A DNA stretch of 64,000 nucleotides, from contig NZ_CP104550.1 in NCBI RefSeq assembly GCF_025397995.1, positions 124,001 to 188,000 of the forward strand, in the 5' to 3' direction. Position 1 is the first letter of the stretch. The number at the start of each line of letters is the position of its first letter. The notes beneath the pieces are model-generated. The model searched no databases. It was not told the origin of the DNA and saw only the letters and a list, made by a program, of their open reading frames with translations. The position numbers and the translations under genes are program-made. Source of the DNA: Methanothermobacter wolfeii (GTDB taxonomy: Archaea > Methanobacteriota > Methanobacteria > Methanobacteriales > Methanothermobacteraceae). Positions 53,291 to 63,825 of the stretch are shown piece by piece.

Positions 53291-54466
53291 TTGAAATACT
53301 TTGTTAGCCCCTTCAATAAAGAAGCTGAGTTAAAGTTTCCTGAAAAGATCACAATTTACGATACAACACTCCGTGACGGGGAGCAGACACCAGGTGTATG
53401 TCTCGGGACAGATGAAAAATTGGAGATAGCAAGAAAACTTGATGAACTGGGCATACACCAGATAGAAAGCGGGTTCCCTGTTGTTTCAAAACAGGAAAAG
53501 ATTTCAGTGAAGGCGATAGCCGATGAGGGTCTCAATGCAGAGATACTTGCACTCTGCAGGACCAAGAAGGAGGATATCGACGTTGCCATTGACTGCGGCG
53601 TTGATGGCGTCATAACCTTCATGGCAACCTCTGACCTCCACCTTAAACACAAACTCAGGCTGACAAGGGAGGAGGCCCTAAACGTCTGCATGAACTCAAT
53701 AGAATACGCAAAGGACCATGGACTCTTCCTGGCATTTTCTGCAGAGGACGCCACAAGGACGGACCTGGAATTCCTGAAGCAGATCTACAGGAAGGCAGAG
53801 GATTACGGGGCCGACAGGGTCCATATTGCGGATACCGTGGGTGCCATAAGCCCCCAGGGAATGGCCTACCTCGTACGGGAACTAAAAAAGGAAATAAATG
53901 CAGACATAGCCCTCCACTGCCATAACGATTTTGGGATGGCCCTCTGCAATTCAATAGCAGGCCTTGTTGCAGGTGGAAGCGCGGTTTCAACGACCGTTAA
54001 CGGGATAGGTGAAAGGGCAGGTAACACGTCCCTTGAGGAGCTCATAATGACCCTCCTCATAATCTACGGTGTTGACCTTGGCTTCAACATAAGCGTCCTA
54101 TACGAGCTCTCAAGGCTTGTTGAGAAGCACACCCTCATGAAGGTCCCTGAGAACAAACCAATAGTCGGAAAGAACGTATTCAGGCATGAATCGGGGATCC
54201 ATGTGGATGCGGTTATAGAGGAACCGCTGACCTATGAGCCCTTCCTCCCTGAGATGATCGGACATCATCGCAGGATAGTCCTGGGGAAACACTCAGGGTG
54301 CCGTGCTGTTAAGGCAAAGCTTGAAGAGTACGGTATAGATGTCACCAGGGAGGAGCTCTGCAGGATAGTTGAAGAGGTCAAGAAGAACCGTGAAAAGGGA
54401 AAGTACATCAACGATGAACTCTTCGCTGAGATTGTGAGATCTGTCAGGGGACCCGTTGATTTCTAG
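53291..54466 (+). CDS. aksA: Homocitrate synthase AksA
   Basis: The 391-residue protein has the acyltransferase TIM-barrel signature DTTLRDGEQTPGV, HCHNDFGMA for the metal, and GIGERAGNTSLEEL. It lacks the C-terminal regulatory domain of LeuA, so it is of the AksA/NifV length. AksA condenses 2-oxoglutarate with acetyl-CoA and then elongates the chain to make 7-carbon acids for coenzyme B. The start is TTG 53291. The next gene, 8 bases after, encodes the matching homoaconitase subunit, which strongly supports the assignment over isopropylmalate or citramalate synthase. Confidence 0.9.
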   Translation: MKYFVSPFNKEAELKFPEKITIYDTTLRDGEQTPGVCLGTDEKLEIARKLDELGIHQIESGFPVVSKQEKISVKAIADEGLNAEILALCRTKKEDIDVAIDCGVDGVITFMATSDLHLKHKLRLTREEALNVCMNSIEYAKDHGLFLAFSAEDATRTDLEFLKQIYRKAEDYGADRVHIADTVGAISPQGMAYLVRELKKEINADIALHCHNDFGMALCNSIAGLVAGGSAVSTTVNGIGERAGNTSLEELIMTLLIIYGVDLGFNISVLYELSRLVEKHTLMKVPENKPIVGKNVFRHESGIHVDAVIEEPLTYEPFLPEMIGHHRRIVLGKHSGCRAVKAKLEEYGIDVTREELCRIVEEVKKNREKGKYINDELFAEIVRSVRGPVDF

Positions 54467-54474
54467 GTGATACC

Positions 54475-55731
54475 ATGAACATGACCGAGAAGATACTTGC
54501 GGAGGCGGCAGGTTTAAGGGAGGTTACCCCCGGGGAGATAATAGAGGCAGGGATTGACCTTGCCATGACCCATGACGGCACATCCCCCCCGACCATCAGA
54601 ATCTTCAGGGAGCTGATGGAGAAGGGAGGGCCTGAAAGGGTCTGGGACCCCGAGAGGATAGTGATGGTCTTTGACCACAACGTCCCCGCCAACACCATCG
54701 GTGCAGCTGAGTTCCAGAGAGTTGCAAGGGAATTCGCCCATGAACAGGGCATAAGGAACATCTACCAGAACGCTGCAGGTATCTGTCACCAGGTACTCCC
54801 TGAGAAAGGATTCGTGAAACCCGGCATGGTCATTGTAGGCGCAGACTCCCACACCTGCACCTACGGGGCCTTCGGGGCCTTTTCAACCGGCATGGGGGCA
54901 ACCGACATGGCCATGGTATTTGCAACCGGAAAAACATGGTTCATGGTACCCGAAGCCATTAGGGTTGATGTTACCGGCAGACTGCAGGATAACACAACAG
55001 CCAAGGATGTTATACTCAGGATAATAGGGGAGCTGGGTGCTGACGGTGCAACCTACAGGTCAGTGGAGTTTGGCGGCGACACCATAGAGGGGATGGGTGT
55101 TGCAGGGAGGATGACCATCTGCAACATGGCGGTTGAAATGGGTGCCAAGAACGGTATAATGGAGCCAAACAGGAAGATCCTTGATTATGTGGCCTCAAGG
55201 ACGGGAGGTAAATTCAGGGTCTACACCTCAGATGATGACAGTGAATACGTGGAGGAACATGAATTTGACGTCTCCGACCTCCAGCCCCAGGTGGCGTGCC
55301 CCCATGATGTTGACAATGTTAAACCGGTTGAAATGGTTGAAGGGACACATATTGATGAGGCCTTCCTTGGCTCATGCACCAATGGCCGCTATGAGGACCT
55401 TAAAATGGCTGCAGATGTGATAGGTGACAGGAAGGTCCATGAGGATGTCCGTTTCATTGTTTCACCCGCTTCACGGGAGATATACCTCAGGGCCCTGGGG
55501 GATGGTATCATAGAGACCCTCCTGAGGGCAGGCGCCATAGTATGCAACCCTGGCTGCGGCCCATGCCTGGGTGCCCACATGGGGGTGCTGGCCCCCGGAG
55601 AGGTCAGCATAGCAACAACCAACCGCAACTTCAGGGGGAGGATGGGCGACCCATCATCAAGTGTTTACCTTGCAAATCCTGCTGTTGTTGCAGAGTCCGC
55701 GGTTAACGGGGTGATCAGCTCCCCCCAATAG
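54475..55731 (+). CDS. aksD: Homoaconitase large subunit AksD (3-isopropylmalate dehydratase type)
   Basis: The 418-residue protein is an aconitase-superfamily large subunit with cluster cysteines in GSCTNGR and CNPGCGPC (the three Fe-S ligands), plus ADSHTCTYGAFG. It dehydrates and rehydrates homocitrate-type acids in coenzyme B synthesis; leucine-pathway activity is also possible as the family is broad. TAGGTGATACC precedes the ATG. The small subunit is not next to it. Located 8 bases after aksA. Confidence 0.9.
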   Translation: MNMTEKILAEAAGLREVTPGEIIEAGIDLAMTHDGTSPPTIRIFRELMEKGGPERVWDPERIVMVFDHNVPANTIGAAEFQRVAREFAHEQGIRNIYQNAAGICHQVLPEKGFVKPGMVIVGADSHTCTYGAFGAFSTGMGATDMAMVFATGKTWFMVPEAIRVDVTGRLQDNTTAKDVILRIIGELGADGATYRSVEFGGDTIEGMGVAGRMTICNMAVEMGAKNGIMEPNRKILDYVASRTGGKFRVYTSDDDSEYVEEHEFDVSDLQPQVACPHDVDNVKPVEMVEGTHIDEAFLGSCTNGRYEDLKMAADVIGDRKVHEDVRFIVSPASREIYLRALGDGIIETLLRAGAIVCNPGCGPCLGAHMGVLAPGEVSIATTNRNFRGRMGDPSSSVYLANPAVVAESAVNGVISSPQ

Positions 55732-55741
55732 GAGGCTCCAT

Positions 55742-56281
55742 ATGAATGTGAATGTCATGGAGGAGATTGAACGCATTGAGAGGATCATGGGAAAACTCTC
55801 AAACACCCAGAAGATCCTCCTCTCAACCGACGGGTCGGTTACAACAATACTGGATGTGCTGAAGGGCACGGTAACCATAAGGACACTCAAGCAGGAATTC
55901 GAGCCATGCAGTCATGAAATCGCATCCAAACTCAGTATAAATCCTGGGGACACAGTTAACCACAGGGTGGTTGTTATAGGGAACAGGGAACCCCTTATAC
56001 ATGCGGTGTCATACATACCCCTATCAAGGCTTGATGATGAATTCAGGGAGGACCTTATAAGGGCCGACATACCCATTGGAAGGATACTCAAGAAGCACAG
56101 GATCGAGTCGAGGAGGGAGATTGAGGTTATAGACGTTGAAAACCCCGCCCCCCAGCTTGTTAAGATATTTGGAACGGATTCCCCAATGCTCACAAGGACC
56201 TATAACATCATCCATGATGATGAGGTCCTCATAAGGATAAAGGAGACGTTTCCCTTTGAGTGGTTCAGGGAGGAGTTTTAG
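55742..56281 (+). CDS. Chorismate pyruvate-lyase-like protein (DUF98)
   Basis: The 179-residue protein matches DUF98: the start NVMEEIERIERIMGKLSNTQ, then STDGSVTTILDVLKGT and DIPIGRILKKHRIESRREI. Related proteins release 4-hydroxybenzoate from chorismate. In methanogens the product could feed aromatic cofactor synthesis, but that is not shown here. It follows aksD by 10 bases and precedes fen1 by 49, so it may be transcribed from aksA onward. Confidence 0.82.
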   Translation: MNVNVMEEIERIERIMGKLSNTQKILLSTDGSVTTILDVLKGTVTIRTLKQEFEPCSHEIASKLSINPGDTVNHRVVVIGNREPLIHAVSYIPLSRLDDEFREDLIRADIPIGRILKKHRIESRREIEVIDVENPAPQLVKIFGTDSPMLTRTYNIIHDDEVLIRIKETFPFEWFREEF

Positions 56282-56330
56282 GATCATACCGGCTTCTTGA
56301 AGGACCTTTAAGAATTGTGGGGGTGCTTTT

Positions 56331-57317
56331 ATGGGAGTTAAACTTAAGGATATAGTTTCACCCCGGAAGATAGGTTTCGATGACCTCAGGGGCCGCATAG
56401 TTGCAGTGGACGCTGCAAACAGCATATACCAGTTTCTATCCAGTATAAGGCAGAGGGATGGCACGCCACTCATGGACCGGGAGGGGCGCGTGACATCGCA
56501 CCTCAGTGGCATACTCTACAGGACAGCTGCGGTGATGGAGAGGGAGATAAAGGTATTCTATGTCTTTGATGGCAGATCACATCACCTCAAGGGCTCCACC
56601 ATAAGTAAGAGGGTTGAGGCAAGGAAGAAGTCTGAGGTGGAGTGGAAGAGGGCCCTTGAGGAGGGAGACATTGAAAGGGCAAGGAAATACGCTGTCAGGT
56701 CATCAAGGATGTCGGATGATATAGTTGAGGGTTCAAAAAGGTTGCTTGAACTCATGGGGGTGCCCTATGTCCAGGCACCGAGTGAGGGCGAGGCCCAGGC
56801 ATCATTCATGGTCAGGAAAGGTGATGCATGGGCTGTGGCGTCCCAGGACTATGATTGCCTCCTCTTCGGCGCCCCGAGGGTCGTCAGGAACCTGACCCTC
56901 AGCGGAAAACTCCAGGAACCCGAGATAATTGAACTTGAAGCCGCACTTAAAAAACTTTCATTGACAAGGGAACAGCTCGTTGACCTGGCAATACTTGTTG
57001 GAACAGATTTTAACCCTGGAATTAAGGGTATAGGTCCAAAGAAGGGTCTTAAACTTATAAGGGAGAGGGGGGACATATTCGGTGTCCTTGAGGAGGTTGA
57101 CGGGGACCCCGGCGGCGACCCCCTTGTCCTTCGAAGGATCTTCCTTGAACCCGATGTAACAGGGGATTATGAACTTAAATGGAGGAAACCCGACAGGGAG
57201 GGGGTCCTGGAGTTCCTCTGCTCCGAACACGGTTTCTCGGAGGAAAGGGTGCTTTCAGCACTTAAAAAGATTGAAAAGGCTTCTTTCACACAGAAAAGCC
57301 TTGAGGAGTGGTTCTGA
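56331..57317 (+). CDS. fen: Flap endonuclease FEN-1
   Basis: The 328-residue protein has the N and I nuclease domains: D27 in AVDAANSIYQFL, VFDGRSHHLKG, PSEGEAQAS with two glutamates, SQDYDCLLFGA, and VGTDFNPGIKGIGPKKGLKL (helix-hairpin-helix). The C-terminal QKSLEEWF (321-328) is a classic PCNA-binding motif. FEN-1 removes 5' flaps in Okazaki fragment processing and repair. ATG 56331 is preceded by a GGGGG-rich ribosome site. Confidence 0.97.
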   Translation: MGVKLKDIVSPRKIGFDDLRGRIVAVDAANSIYQFLSSIRQRDGTPLMDREGRVTSHLSGILYRTAAVMEREIKVFYVFDGRSHHLKGSTISKRVEARKKSEVEWKRALEEGDIERARKYAVRSSRMSDDIVEGSKRLLELMGVPYVQAPSEGEAQASFMVRKGDAWAVASQDYDCLLFGAPRVVRNLTLSGKLQEPEIIELEAALKKLSLTREQLVDLAILVGTDFNPGIKGIGPKKGLKLIRERGDIFGVLEEVDGDPGGDPLVLRRIFLEPDVTGDYELKWRKPDREGVLEFLCSEHGFSEERVLSALKKIEKASFTQKSLEEWF

Positions 57318-57407
57318 TTTTTTTATCGTTTCATGATTCTTGCAGATGGTTGATGGTGTTCCTGGTTTTATCAGGAATTGCAGATGATTCCAGAGGTATC
57401 TGAACTC

Positions 57408-59426
57408 TCAGGGACTCCAGTTCCTCACATCGCCGGGCCCTGGCTTTTCAAGGAAGCCCCTTCTCCTGCAGAACTCAACAAGCCTCCTGTAGGATGGATG
57501 GGTGCAGAGGGTTTCAGTGTCACCTATTATCAGCAGTTTCCTCCTTACACGTGTAAGTGAAACATTAAGCCTTCTAAGATCTCTGAGGAAACCTATGGAC
57601 CCCCTACTGTTACTCCTGACCATCGAAATTATGATTATCTCCTTTTCCCTTCCCTGGAACCCGTCAACGGTGTTCACCTCCACAGGGGTCATGGATGATA
57701 TGAGTTCCACCTGGTCATCGTAGGGGGTGATTATACCGATATCCGATGACCCGGCGCCCATCCCCATGAATGCCCCTGCAATTATAACCGCAAGGTCAGC
57801 CTCAACAGGGTTCCTTATGGATGTCGAACCCTTCAGCCTCTCTTCAGGGGCTTCGAGTCTGGATGTGTCAATGAAGAGGACCGGCCGGTGAGGATCCGCA
57901 AGCATCCCCTGGAGCTCCCCCTCTTCCCCCCCACTCCTGAGGATGTCGGTCACAGATAATCCTTCAAGGGATGGATGGGCCCTTATGTTGCCTGAATAGA
58001 ACTCCCTGCTGGGAAACTCCATTATATCAGGGTGCATCCGGTACTGGCAGTTAAGCATCCATGATTTATCAGGGTACCTGGTGATCAGTTCCTCAAAGAG
58101 GGTACTTTCCAGTTCTGATGCTTCCTGGTTCAGTATCGTCGGAGGGAGCTGTTTATGGTCACCTGCAAGTATGAATCTAGGCGCACGTCCCAGGGGTATG
58201 AGTATGCTCGGTATGGTGGCCTGGGATGCCTCATCAACAACGGCAAGGTCAAAACTGACATTATCAATGTATTCAAGGGCTGCAGATGAATTGGTTGATA
58301 GGACAACCTGACTTTCCCTGATTATCCGGTTGGCAATCTCTGTTTCAAGCTCTTCAAGTTCCCTGTGAAGCCTGTCTATCTTCTGGTTGACCTCTATCCA
58401 CCTTGCCATTGAGATCATAACGTTTGGTGAGATGCCCCTGGCACCCCTCCTCTTGGTTGCGTTAAGGAGTATCTGGGTGTCACTGAGGCCCCTCCTGAGC
58501 TGTGGTGTTGGTTTGTGATGTTTTTCACGCTCCTCCACCAGTTTATCTATTCGCTCCTGTTTTTCAATGACCATCCTGTAGTCCGGATGATTTTCGAGTT
58601 TATAGGCAAGGGTCTCCCTTATGTTCCTCTCAGAGACCCTCTGGGGGTGTCCGAGGCGCACGCACTCAACATCCTCCGCGATTCCATCCAGGAGGTTGTC
58701 CACTGCAGCGTTGCTCTCGGCCGTAACAAGGACCCTTGAGCCCCTTCTGACTTCCTGCCTTATGAGTTCATGGAGGGTCCTGGTTTTACCCGTTCCGAAG
58801 GGCCCGTGGATGAGGAAGAAGTCATCTGAACCAAGGGCTCTGCTGATGGCTTCCTTCTGGGAACTGTTAAGTTCACAGTCAATGGCCTCGAAGTCAACCC
58901 TCCTGGTGGGGGCAGGTTTATCCTTATCAAGGATGAGGCCCAGTACCTTCAGGATGTTCTTATTAACACCCTTGAGGTTATCGATCATCCTCTGGAATGT
59001 TATGTCATTGGCGTAGAGGTCGATGCGCACGTTCCTGAGGGCCCACCTGGGCACATTCTCAAGGGCCACCACAATGAACCGTTTACCCTTCCCTGCAACG
59101 GTACCTGTGAGGTCGCTTTTGAGGGGGTCTCCCCGGCTTATCAGAACAAGGTCACCCACACCTATCCTTGTCTCTATGGGGTCCCTCCTACCATACTTCA
59201 CAAGGTGAAATCCAAGTTCACGCCCAGTTATCTTACCGTTCAGGCCATTTATAGCCCTGCCTATCCTTTCGCGCTTCCTGGGGGAGAGCCTCCGGATCTC
59301 ATTCATCATGGCGTTTATCTCGGCTTCCCTCTCCATTTCAACTAGCCTGATGAGTTTTCTGATGTATGATTTCACCATGATCCTATCAGTCCCCTGCATT
59401 TTCAGTAATGAGTTCATTCCATTCAT
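57408..59426 (-). CDS. SF1B helicase, IGHMBP2/Dna2-Nam7 type
   Basis: The 672-residue protein has an N-terminal accessory region with an RNA- or DNA-binding beta barrel (GVGDLVLISRGDPL), then the helicase core: Walker A GPFGTGKTRTLHEL, DEASQATIPS, GDHKQLPPT and QGREKEIIIISMVRSN. It resembles Upf1-like helicases. A role in nucleic-acid metabolism is clear, the substrate is not. Convergent with fen1, 91 bases between stops. ATG 59426 has no strong ribosome site; later Met codons are possible. Confidence 0.9.
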   Translation of the reverse strand: MNGMNSLLKMQGTDRIMVKSYIRKLIRLVEMEREAEINAMMNEIRRLSPRKRERIGRAINGLNGKITGRELGFHLVKYGRRDPIETRIGVGDLVLISRGDPLKSDLTGTVAGKGKRFIVVALENVPRWALRNVRIDLYANDITFQRMIDNLKGVNKNILKVLGLILDKDKPAPTRRVDFEAIDCELNSSQKEAISRALGSDDFFLIHGPFGTGKTRTLHELIRQEVRRGSRVLVTAESNAAVDNLLDGIAEDVECVRLGHPQRVSERNIRETLAYKLENHPDYRMVIEKQERIDKLVEEREKHHKPTPQLRRGLSDTQILLNATKRRGARGISPNVMISMARWIEVNQKIDRLHRELEELETEIANRIIRESQVVLSTNSSAALEYIDNVSFDLAVVDEASQATIPSILIPLGRAPRFILAGDHKQLPPTILNQEASELESTLFEELITRYPDKSWMLNCQYRMHPDIMEFPSREFYSGNIRAHPSLEGLSVTDILRSGGEEGELQGMLADPHRPVLFIDTSRLEAPEERLKGSTSIRNPVEADLAVIIAGAFMGMGAGSSDIGIITPYDDQVELISSMTPVEVNTVDGFQGREKEIIIISMVRSNSRGSIGFLRDLRRLNVSLTRVRRKLLIIGDTETLCTHPSYRRLVEFCRRRGFLEKPGPGDVRNWSP

Positions 59427-59473
59427 TGAAGATTTTTTTCATCATTTTTTAAATCCAGATGGATGATCCAGGG

Positions 59474-60130
59474 TTAGAAGGGAGGGTATTCCCCGAAGAA
59501 TTCCCTTGCATACCTCCTGGCGGTTTCAACCTGGTGGGGGTATTTCCTTCCAAGTCGATTCTCAAGCTCGTCACGGTCTCTGGATGATGCAACGATCCTC
59601 ATGAATTCAACATAAACCTCTAACTGCCTGTACCATTCCTCAGAGTCCCTGAAGCATGGAATCTCAACCGTGAGGCAGATATCCTCCCTTCTGAAGAGCT
59701 TCTTCCTTATGTGGGGTGACACCGATCCTATCAGAACACCCCTCTCAAGTTCTATGAGGGGTGGAACACCCCTTTTAAGTTTTCTTGATGGATCCGTGAG
59801 GTCATGGTAGCTTTCATCCCGGTAGCAGTGGGCTTCAAGGTAGGTTGATGGCCTGTATTCCTTTATGAGCCCCATTATCTCACGGCCCTGTCTGCTTTCG
59901 TAGTAGGAGGGGTCAAGGGTGCTCAGGTAGTTACTTGTGTTGCAGTTGTATATTACCAGTTTACCGGTTTCAATGTCGCTGAAACGGAGCCTTTTAAGGG
60001 CCCTTATGGTTGTGAGGCCCTCCCTTCCATGGACACCTCCAATGAATAATCTTACAGGGCCAGGACCCCTGTTTATGAGTCTGAAAAAGCCCAACTTCTT
60101 CCTCCTATGTCCCCTCTTCCCAGTTTTCAA
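59474..60130 (-). CDS. DUF2119 protein with an M14-like zinc motif
   Basis: The 218-residue protein has [14 protein letters not shown], whose HxxE is the form of zinc carboxypeptidase and succinylglutamate-desuccinylase metal sites, followed by [14 protein letters not shown] with another His. It is a DUF2119-type protein of methanogens. A metal-dependent amidohydrolase is suggested by the motif but the substrate is unknown. The first residues overlap the downstream end of the adenosylhomocysteinase gene by 26 bases, a coupling hint. Confidence 0.78.
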   Translation of the reverse strand: MKTGKRGHRRKKLGFFRLINRGPGPVRLFIGGVHGREGLTTIRALKRLRFSDIETGKLVIYNCNTSNYLSTLDPSYYESRQGREIMGLIKEYRPSTYLEAHCYRDESYHDLTDPSRKLKRGVPPLIELERGVLIGSVSPHIRKKLFRREDICLTVEIPCFRDSEEWYRQLEVYVEFMRIVASSRDRDELENRLGRKYPHQVETARRYAREFFGEYPPF

Positions 60131-61358
60131 GGTATCTGATCTGTTTATCCGTCAGTTCATCGATTTCTATACCCATGGCATCAAGTTTCATCCTGGCTAC
60201 CGTCATGTCTATCTCATCATGTGCCCTGTAGACGCCTGGGTCCATCTTCTCCTCAAGGAGGTGCCTGGCGGATAATGCCTGCATCGCAAAGCTCATGTCC
60301 ATTATCTCTGCAGGGTGGCCCTGGCCTCGCTCCGAGGCAAGGTTGACGAGCCTCCCCTCTGCCAGAAGATAAATTTTACGACCATCAGGCATTATGAAGG
60401 CTTCAATATCCTCTTTAACCTTCTTAACATCCTTTGATAGTCTTTCAAGGTCCTGACGGTTTATTTCCACGTTGAAGTGCCCTGAGTTTGCCATTATACA
60501 GCCGTCCTTCATCTCCCTGAACTCATCTGCTGCAACAACGTCAGTGTTTCCTGTTGCAGTTATCAGGATGTCTGCGTGTTTAACGGCCTCTGAGACCTTC
60601 ATGACCCTGAAACCATCCATGCGGGCTTCAAGAGCCCTTATAGGGTCCACCTCTGTCACTATGACGTTCGCTCCCAGTCCATCAGCCCTCATGGCTATTC
60701 CGCGGCCGCACCATCCATAACCGCACACCACCACGGTCTTACCGGCTATCAGCATGTTGGTGGTGCCCATTATGGAGTCAAAGGTGGACTGACCGGTACC
60801 GTAACGGTTGTCAAAGAGGTACTTGGTGTAGGCATCGTTGACTGCCATCACCGGAAACTCAAGGGCACCGTCTGCTGCCATGGCCTTCAGGCGGTGTATA
60901 CCGGTTGTTGTCTCCTCACAAGCCCCCCTGATATTTTCAAGCAGCTCACGACGTTCCCTGTGGACAAGGAATATCATGTCGGCACCATCATCTATGAGGA
61001 TGTCGGGTTCATGGTCAAGGACCCTGTGTATGTTTTCATAGTACTCTTCATTGTTCTCCCCGCGCCACCCGTACATGTTCAGGCCCATCTCTGCACCGGC
61101 AGCCGTTGCATCGTCCTGGGTGGAGAGGGGGTTGCATCCTGTCATAGCAACCTCGGCACCACCCGCCATGAGGGTCAGTCCAAGGTTAATGGTCTTTGGT
61201 TCAAGGTGGAGGCAGGAGGCTACTGTGATCCCCCTGAAGGGTTTTTCCTCAATGAATTCTTTCTTTATCCTTTCAAGTACAGGCATGTGTTCCTGAACCC
61301 AGCGGATCTTTTTCTCACCCTGCGGGGCCAGTGAAATGTCTTTAACCTTATATGGCAT
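60105..61358 (-). CDS. ahcY: S-adenosyl/S-inosyl-L-homocysteine hydrolase
   Basis: The 417-residue protein is of the adenosylhomocysteinase family: [21 protein letters not shown], the NAD-binding [15 protein letters not shown], and the closing [16 protein letters not shown]. It clears S-adenosylhomocysteine produced by methylation. Methanogen enzymes prefer S-inosylhomocysteine, and the MTA/MTI phosphorylase at 24.4 kb fits that inosine-based SAM salvage. The gene lies 277 bases downstream of cdc48, with a structured leader. CAGGTGATAGA precedes the ATG. Confidence 0.94.
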   Translation of the reverse strand: MPYKVKDISLAPQGEKKIRWVQEHMPVLERIKKEFIEEKPFRGITVASCLHLEPKTINLGLTLMAGGAEVAMTGCNPLSTQDDATAAGAEMGLNMYGWRGENNEEYYENIHRVLDHEPDILIDDGADMIFLVHRERRELLENIRGACEETTTGIHRLKAMAADGALEFPVMAVNDAYTKYLFDNRYGTGQSTFDSIMGTTNMLIAGKTVVVCGYGWCGRGIAMRADGLGANVIVTEVDPIRALEARMDGFRVMKVSEAVKHADILITATGNTDVVAADEFREMKDGCIMANSGHFNVEINRQDLERLSKDVKKVKEDIEAFIMPDGRKIYLLAEGRLVNLASERGQGHPAEIMDMSFAMQALSARHLLEEKMDPGVYRAHDEIDMTVARMKLDAMGIEIDELTDKQIRYLENWEEGT

Positions 61359-61437
61359 TCTATCACCTGAGCAAGTTAAACATCATGATACATAAATAGT
61401 GATCCATCCTTTAAAAATAGTTGGTGGGGAATGAGGG

Positions 61438-61543
61438 AGAGCCCTGATTCCCTGAATTTATAGTTAAGGCTCTACCTGCCATTTAAGATGAATAATAGAG
61501 CCCTGGCAGCAGTAATGACTTCTCGCCACGGGCAGGGCGTGGC
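61438..61543 (-). other. Structured intergenic region upstream of ahcY: nested and competing stems
   Basis: AGAGCCCTG occurs at 61438-61446 and 61497-61505; GGCTCT at 61468-61473 can pair with AGAGCC of either copy. CTGCC (61476-61480) and GGCAG (61505-61509) can pair across the second stem, giving a pseudoknot arrangement. A perfect 6-base hairpin GCCACG/CGTGGC follows at 61525-61543. Three mutually exclusive or nested pairings within about 106 bases suggest a switchable RNA, or simple terminator/leader structure. Confidence 0.35.
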
Positions 61544-61603
61544 TTTAAAATTAGTCTGAAACTCGCACAAAAGGAATGATCTGGGATTTGAAGTTTAATC
61601 GAA

Positions 61604-61631
61604 CAAAAAGAAGAGATCTGGATTTAAAAAG
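61604..61631 (-). terminator. Oligo-T tracts after cdc48
   Basis: On the minus strand, two T5 runs follow the cdc48 stop within 35 bases (complement of 61626-61630 and 61605-61609), the typical archaeal termination signal. Confidence 0.45.
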
Positions 61632-61635
61632 GGTT

Positions 61636-63825
61636 TTAGTGGTACTGGACCTGTTCTTCAGTACCACCCCTTGGTTTTATCTTGTTCATGGCTTCCTTGA
61701 AGTACTTCATTGAGATCTCATCGGCCTCCATGTTTTCACGGAGTGTCAGCATGGCTGCCTCTCTGCAGACAGCCTCAATGTCTGCACCAACGTAGCCTTC
61801 TGTCATCTCTGCGAGTTTTTCAAGGTCAACGTCATCTGCAAGTGGCATGTCCTTTGTGTGGACCCTGAATATGGCTAGCCTTGCCTCCTTGTCAGGGTCT
61901 TCAACCTTGACGTGTCTGTCGAATCTTCCGGGCCTCAGGAGGGCCGGGTCAAGGATGTCTGGTCTGTTGGTTGCTGCTATGACTGCAACGTCCTGGAGTT
62001 CTTCAAGGCCATCAATCTCTGTCAGGAGCTGGTTAACAACCCTCTGGGTCACACCTGAGTCTGCGCTCATACCGCTCCTTGTTGATGCGATTGAGTCGAT
62101 CTCATCAAAGAATATTACTGTTGGTGCTGTCTGTCTGGCCTTTCTGAAGACCTCACGAACACCCTTCTCTGATTCACCGACCCATTTTGAGAGAAGCTCT
62201 GGCCCCTTGACTGCTATGAAGTTGGCCTGGCTTTCATTTGCCACTGCCTTTGCAAGGAGTGTCTTACCGGTACCCGGTGAACCATGGAGCAGCACACCCT
62301 TCGGTGGTTTGATTCCGAATTTCTTGAACTTTTCAGGGTACTTAAGGGGCCATTCAACCGCTTCCTGCAGTTCCTGTTTGGCATCTTCAAGTCCTCCGAT
62401 GTCATCCCATGATATGTTCGGGACCTGCACCAGGACCTCCCTCAGGGCTGAGGGCTGTATCTCCTTGAGGGCGTCCTTGAAGTCGGCCTTTGTGACTATC
62501 ATCTTCTTGAGGACCTCCTTGGGTATCTCCTCATCGGCCTTTATTTCAGGAAGCACCCTCCTGAGGACCCTCATGGCGGCCTCCTTGCAGAGTGATTCGA
62601 GGTCGGCACCGACGAATCCGTGGGTTATCTCTGCGAGTTCATCCAGGTCAACGTCATCTGCGAGGGGCATTCCACGCGTGTGGATCTGGAGGATCTCCTT
62701 CCTCTCATCCCTGTCAGGGACTCCTATTTCAATTTCACGGTCAAACCTGCCAGGTCTTCTGAGGGCAGGGTCAAGGGCGTCTGGCCGGTTTGTTGCACCT
62801 ATTACAACAACCTGTCCCCTTGTTTTAAGCCCGTCCATGAGGGTGAGGAGCTGGGCAACGATTCTCCTTTCAACTTCACCACTGACCTCTTCCCTCTTCG
62901 GGGCTATTGCATCTATTTCATCTATGAATATTATTGAAGGAGCATTTTCCTCTGCTTCCTGGAAGAATTCCCTGAGTCTTTCCTCTGATCCACCAACGTA
63001 TTTGCTCATGATCTCCGGTCCGTTGATGGCTATGAAGTGCGCGTCGCTCTCGTTGACGACAGCTTTTGCAAGGAGTGTCTTACCTGTACCTGGCGGACCG
63101 TGCATGAGAACACCCTTTGGGGGGGTTATGCCGAGCCTTTCAAAGAGTTCGGGTCTCTTCAAGGGTATTTCTATCATTTCCCTGACCTTTTTAACTTCCT
63201 CCTTGAGTCCTCCGATGTCCTCGTAGGTTACGTCCACAAGGTTCTTGACTCCCTCCAGTTTGCTGACGTCAACCGGCTTTGACTGCATCTCCACCTGGGT
63301 TGATGGGGTTACCTTCACAACTCCAGCGGGGCTTGTTGATACAACTGCCAGTTTGATTTCACCGAGGGGTGAGAGGTCCATGAAGTCCCTGAAGAATTCA
63401 TCGAAGAGCCCTCCACCTGATATCTGCTGTCTTATTCCTGATACTATTATGTCGCCCTTTACAAGGACCCTGTTGAGGAACGCTGATCTTATGTCTCCTC
63501 TTATGATGATTTCCTGGTCCACCGGTGCAAGGACCACCTTCTGGGCGTCCTTTACATCAGTCCTTCTGACTGTTACCTCTTCACCTATGGATGCCCCGGC
63601 ATTCTTACGGAGGTATCCGTCTATCCTTATTATGCCAAGTCCTATGTCGGACTGTGATGATACAACCGTTGCAGCGGTTACCTTTTTGCCCTCGATCTCT
63701 ATGATGTCGCCGTCGTTAAGACCCAGTTTTTCCATGCATGCCGGGTCCACCCTGGCTATTCCTCTCCCCACGTCCTGCTGGGCAAGGGCCTCCGCAACTT
63801 TTAATTTAAGTTCCTTTTCGGTCAT
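61636..63825 (-). CDS. cdc48: CDC48/VAT-type AAA+ ATPase
   Basis: The protein of about 729 residues has the N-terminal double-psi barrel ([20 protein letters not shown]) and two AAA+ domains. The first has [14 protein letters not shown] and the second [14 protein letters not shown], where Ser replaces the usual Pro. Walker [11 protein letters not shown] and [10 protein letters not shown] and the GRFDRxxx arginine fingers are present. It unfolds proteins, feeding the proteasome; the C-terminus ends QVQYH with a Tyr at the penultimate place, resembling the proteasome-docking motif. The frame reaches 63837, but ATG 63825 preceded by AGGTGG at 7 bases is the likely start. Confidence 0.96.
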   Translation of the reverse strand: MTEKELKLKVAEALAQQDVGRGIARVDPACMEKLGLNDGDIIEIEGKKVTAATVVSSQSDIGLGIIRIDGYLRKNAGASIGEEVTVRRTDVKDAQKVVLAPVDQEIIIRGDIRSAFLNRVLVKGDIIVSGIRQQISGGGLFDEFFRDFMDLSPLGEIKLAVVSTSPAGVVKVTPSTQVEMQSKPVDVSKLEGVKNLVDVTYEDIGGLKEEVKKVREMIEIPLKRPELFERLGITPPKGVLMHGPPGTGKTLLAKAVVNESDAHFIAINGPEIMSKYVGGSEERLREFFQEAEENAPSIIFIDEIDAIAPKREEVSGEVERRIVAQLLTLMDGLKTRGQVVVIGATNRPDALDPALRRPGRFDREIEIGVPDRDERKEILQIHTRGMPLADDVDLDELAEITHGFVGADLESLCKEAAMRVLRRVLPEIKADEEIPKEVLKKMIVTKADFKDALKEIQPSALREVLVQVPNISWDDIGGLEDAKQELQEAVEWPLKYPEKFKKFGIKPPKGVLLHGSPGTGKTLLAKAVANESQANFIAVKGPELLSKWVGESEKGVREVFRKARQTAPTVIFFDEIDSIASTRSGMSADSGVTQRVVNQLLTEIDGLEELQDVAVIAATNRPDILDPALLRPGRFDRHVKVEDPDKEARLAIFRVHTKDMPLADDVDLEKLAEMTEGYVGADIEAVCREAAMLTLRENMEADEISMKYFKEAMNKIKPRGGTEEQVQYH

